A stretch of 7,268 bases of DNA. It comes from an uncultured Shinella sp. (GTDB lineage: Bacteria > Pseudomonadota > Alphaproteobacteria > Rhizobiales > Rhizobiaceae). The stretch covers positions 1 through 7,268 of the forward strand of contig NZ_CAMLFY010000168.1 of the NCBI RefSeq assembly GCF_946479415.1, in the 5' to 3' direction. Positions 6,649 through 7,268 of this stretch are shown here, piece by piece (the stretch's first letter is position 1; each line of letters begins with the position of its first letter). The position numbers and the translations under genes are program-made. The notes under the pieces were generated by a model, which saw only the letters and a program-made list of their open reading frames with translations, was not told the DNA's origin and made no database searches.

Positions 6649-7268
6649 TTACAGCAGGAAGTCTCCGGCCTTTAGGTTGAACACAGCGTCGATATGCATG
6701 ACGAAATCAGCTTTTCCGTTACCATCGGTATCCCCATAGACGTAGGTGCCGGCCTTCGCCTTTTCGTAGCGGAGTTCGCCGGCGGTGTTTGAGAATTTGG
6801 CTGTGCCGATGAAGGTGAAGGCTTGATCTCCTGCTTTTTTCAGGCTCGCATCGATCATGGTGAAATCGATCAGATCCTTCTCCTTCTGTGAAAAGTCGAT
6901 GATCGTGTCCGTCGCCGTTTTCGATGTTCCGAGTTCCTTCACCGACCGGAAGATGAAGCGGTCGCTGCCCGCGCCGCCATAAAGGTCGTCGAAGCCTGCG
7001 CCACCGACGAGGCGGTCATTTCCCGCGCCGCCAGAAAGCACGTCGTCTCCTGCGCCACCTTCCAGAAGATCATTACCGCCATATCCGTACAGTGTATCGT
7101 TGCCGGCAAGGCCGACGATGCGGTCCATGCCGATGCCGCCCTTGAGGACCTCGCCTTTCGCCGTGCCGGTGATGGTTTCCAGGATGTCGCTGATGGTGAT
7201 GGTGAATACTTTCGTCACCTTGTTCAAACCATCCGAGACCTCGATCGTCACCGTGTCTTTCTGCACCT
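6649..7268 (-). CDS. RTX calcium-binding secreted protein, C-terminal part (5' end outside window)
   Basis: C-terminal ~206 residues of a larger secreted protein. Visible residues 4-28 (D-T-V-T-I-E-V-S-D-G then F-T-I-T-I-S-D) look like the end of a cadherin-like or VCBS-like beta-sandwich domain. Residues 43-106 form a tandem run of RTX nonapeptides of the G-G-x-G-x-D-x-L-x type (GLAGNDTLY, GYGGNDLLE, GGAGDDVLS, GGAGNDRLV, GGAGFDDLY, GGAGSDRFI), which bind Ca2+ in a parallel beta-roll. Residues 107-205 match the serralysin-type C-terminal domain (T-D-T-I-I-D-F, then Y-V-Y-G-D-T-D-G-N-G-K-A-D-F), and the end D-F-L-L resembles a type I secretion signal. Such proteins leave the cell through an ABC/MFP/TolC exporter. 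The catalytic or adhesive function is set by the missing N-terminal part: adhesin, glycanase and protease are all possible. Confidence 0.93.
   Translation of the reverse strand, partial: VQKDTVTIEVSDGLNKVTKVFTITISDILETITGTAKGEVLKGGIGMDRIVGLAGNDTLYGYGGNDLLEGGAGDDVLSGGAGNDRLVGGAGFDDLYGGAGSDRFIFRSVKELGTSKTATDTIIDFSQKEKDLIDFTMIDASLKKAGDQAFTFIGTAKFSNTAGELRYEKAKAGTYVYGDTDGNGKADFVMHIDAVFNLKAGDFLL

Noticed and set aside
6990..7160. Regular repeats resembling a short repeat array.
   Set aside because: They are codons of the RTX nonapeptide repeats, in frame with a protein, not CRISPR or tandem non-coding DNA.

Overview
The window looks like a chromosomal or large-replicon segment of a high-GC alphaproteobacterium, most likely in the order Rhizobiales (Hyphomicrobiales). 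The reasons are GC-rich third codon positions, tightly packed ABC-transporter operons, a GcvA-like LysR regulator, an RTX protein with a serralysin-type C-terminus, and Gfo/Idh plus sugar-isomerase relatives of the kind common in rhizobia. Genus cannot be fixed from the sequence alone.

Left part (1-3447, minus strand): a four-gene iron-siderophore type ABC importer in the order periplasmic binding protein, permease, permease, ATPase (FecBCDE/FhuBCD-like). The two permease genes overlap by four bases. The ATPase gene starts next to or overlapping the second permease stop and runs off the left edge. The genes look intact and co-transcribed. The binding protein captures the ferric chelate in the periplasm, the two permeases form the inner-membrane channel, and the ATPase drives transport. 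No TonB-dependent outer-membrane receptor is in the window.

Middle (3448-4540): a divergent control region of about 210 bp, then a complete LysR-family regulator on the plus strand. The control region holds back-to-back promoter-like elements, a direct repeat one helical turn apart, and a possible 32-codon leader ORF before the binding-protein gene. Regulation of the importer by this LysR protein is an inference from the arrangement.

Right-middle (4541-6302): low-information spacer, then a decayed two-gene sugar-metabolism remnant on the minus strand. It consists of the C-terminal third of a Gfo/Idh/MocA-type oxidoreductase followed by a sugar phosphate isomerase/epimerase-like TIM-barrel gene. 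Reading the conserved protein segments across frames suggests five single-base losses, all in the same direction (three in the first gene, two in the second). The four-base stop/start overlap between the two ancestral genes is still present.

Right end (6303-7268): about 345 bp without a recognisable gene, with AAATTT repeats and a strong imperfect hairpin, then the C-terminal part of a large secreted RTX calcium-binding protein on the minus strand whose 5' end lies outside the window. I see no CRISPR, tRNA, rRNA, complete mobile element or convincing new defence system. The most unusual feature is the uniformly frameshifted gene pair.
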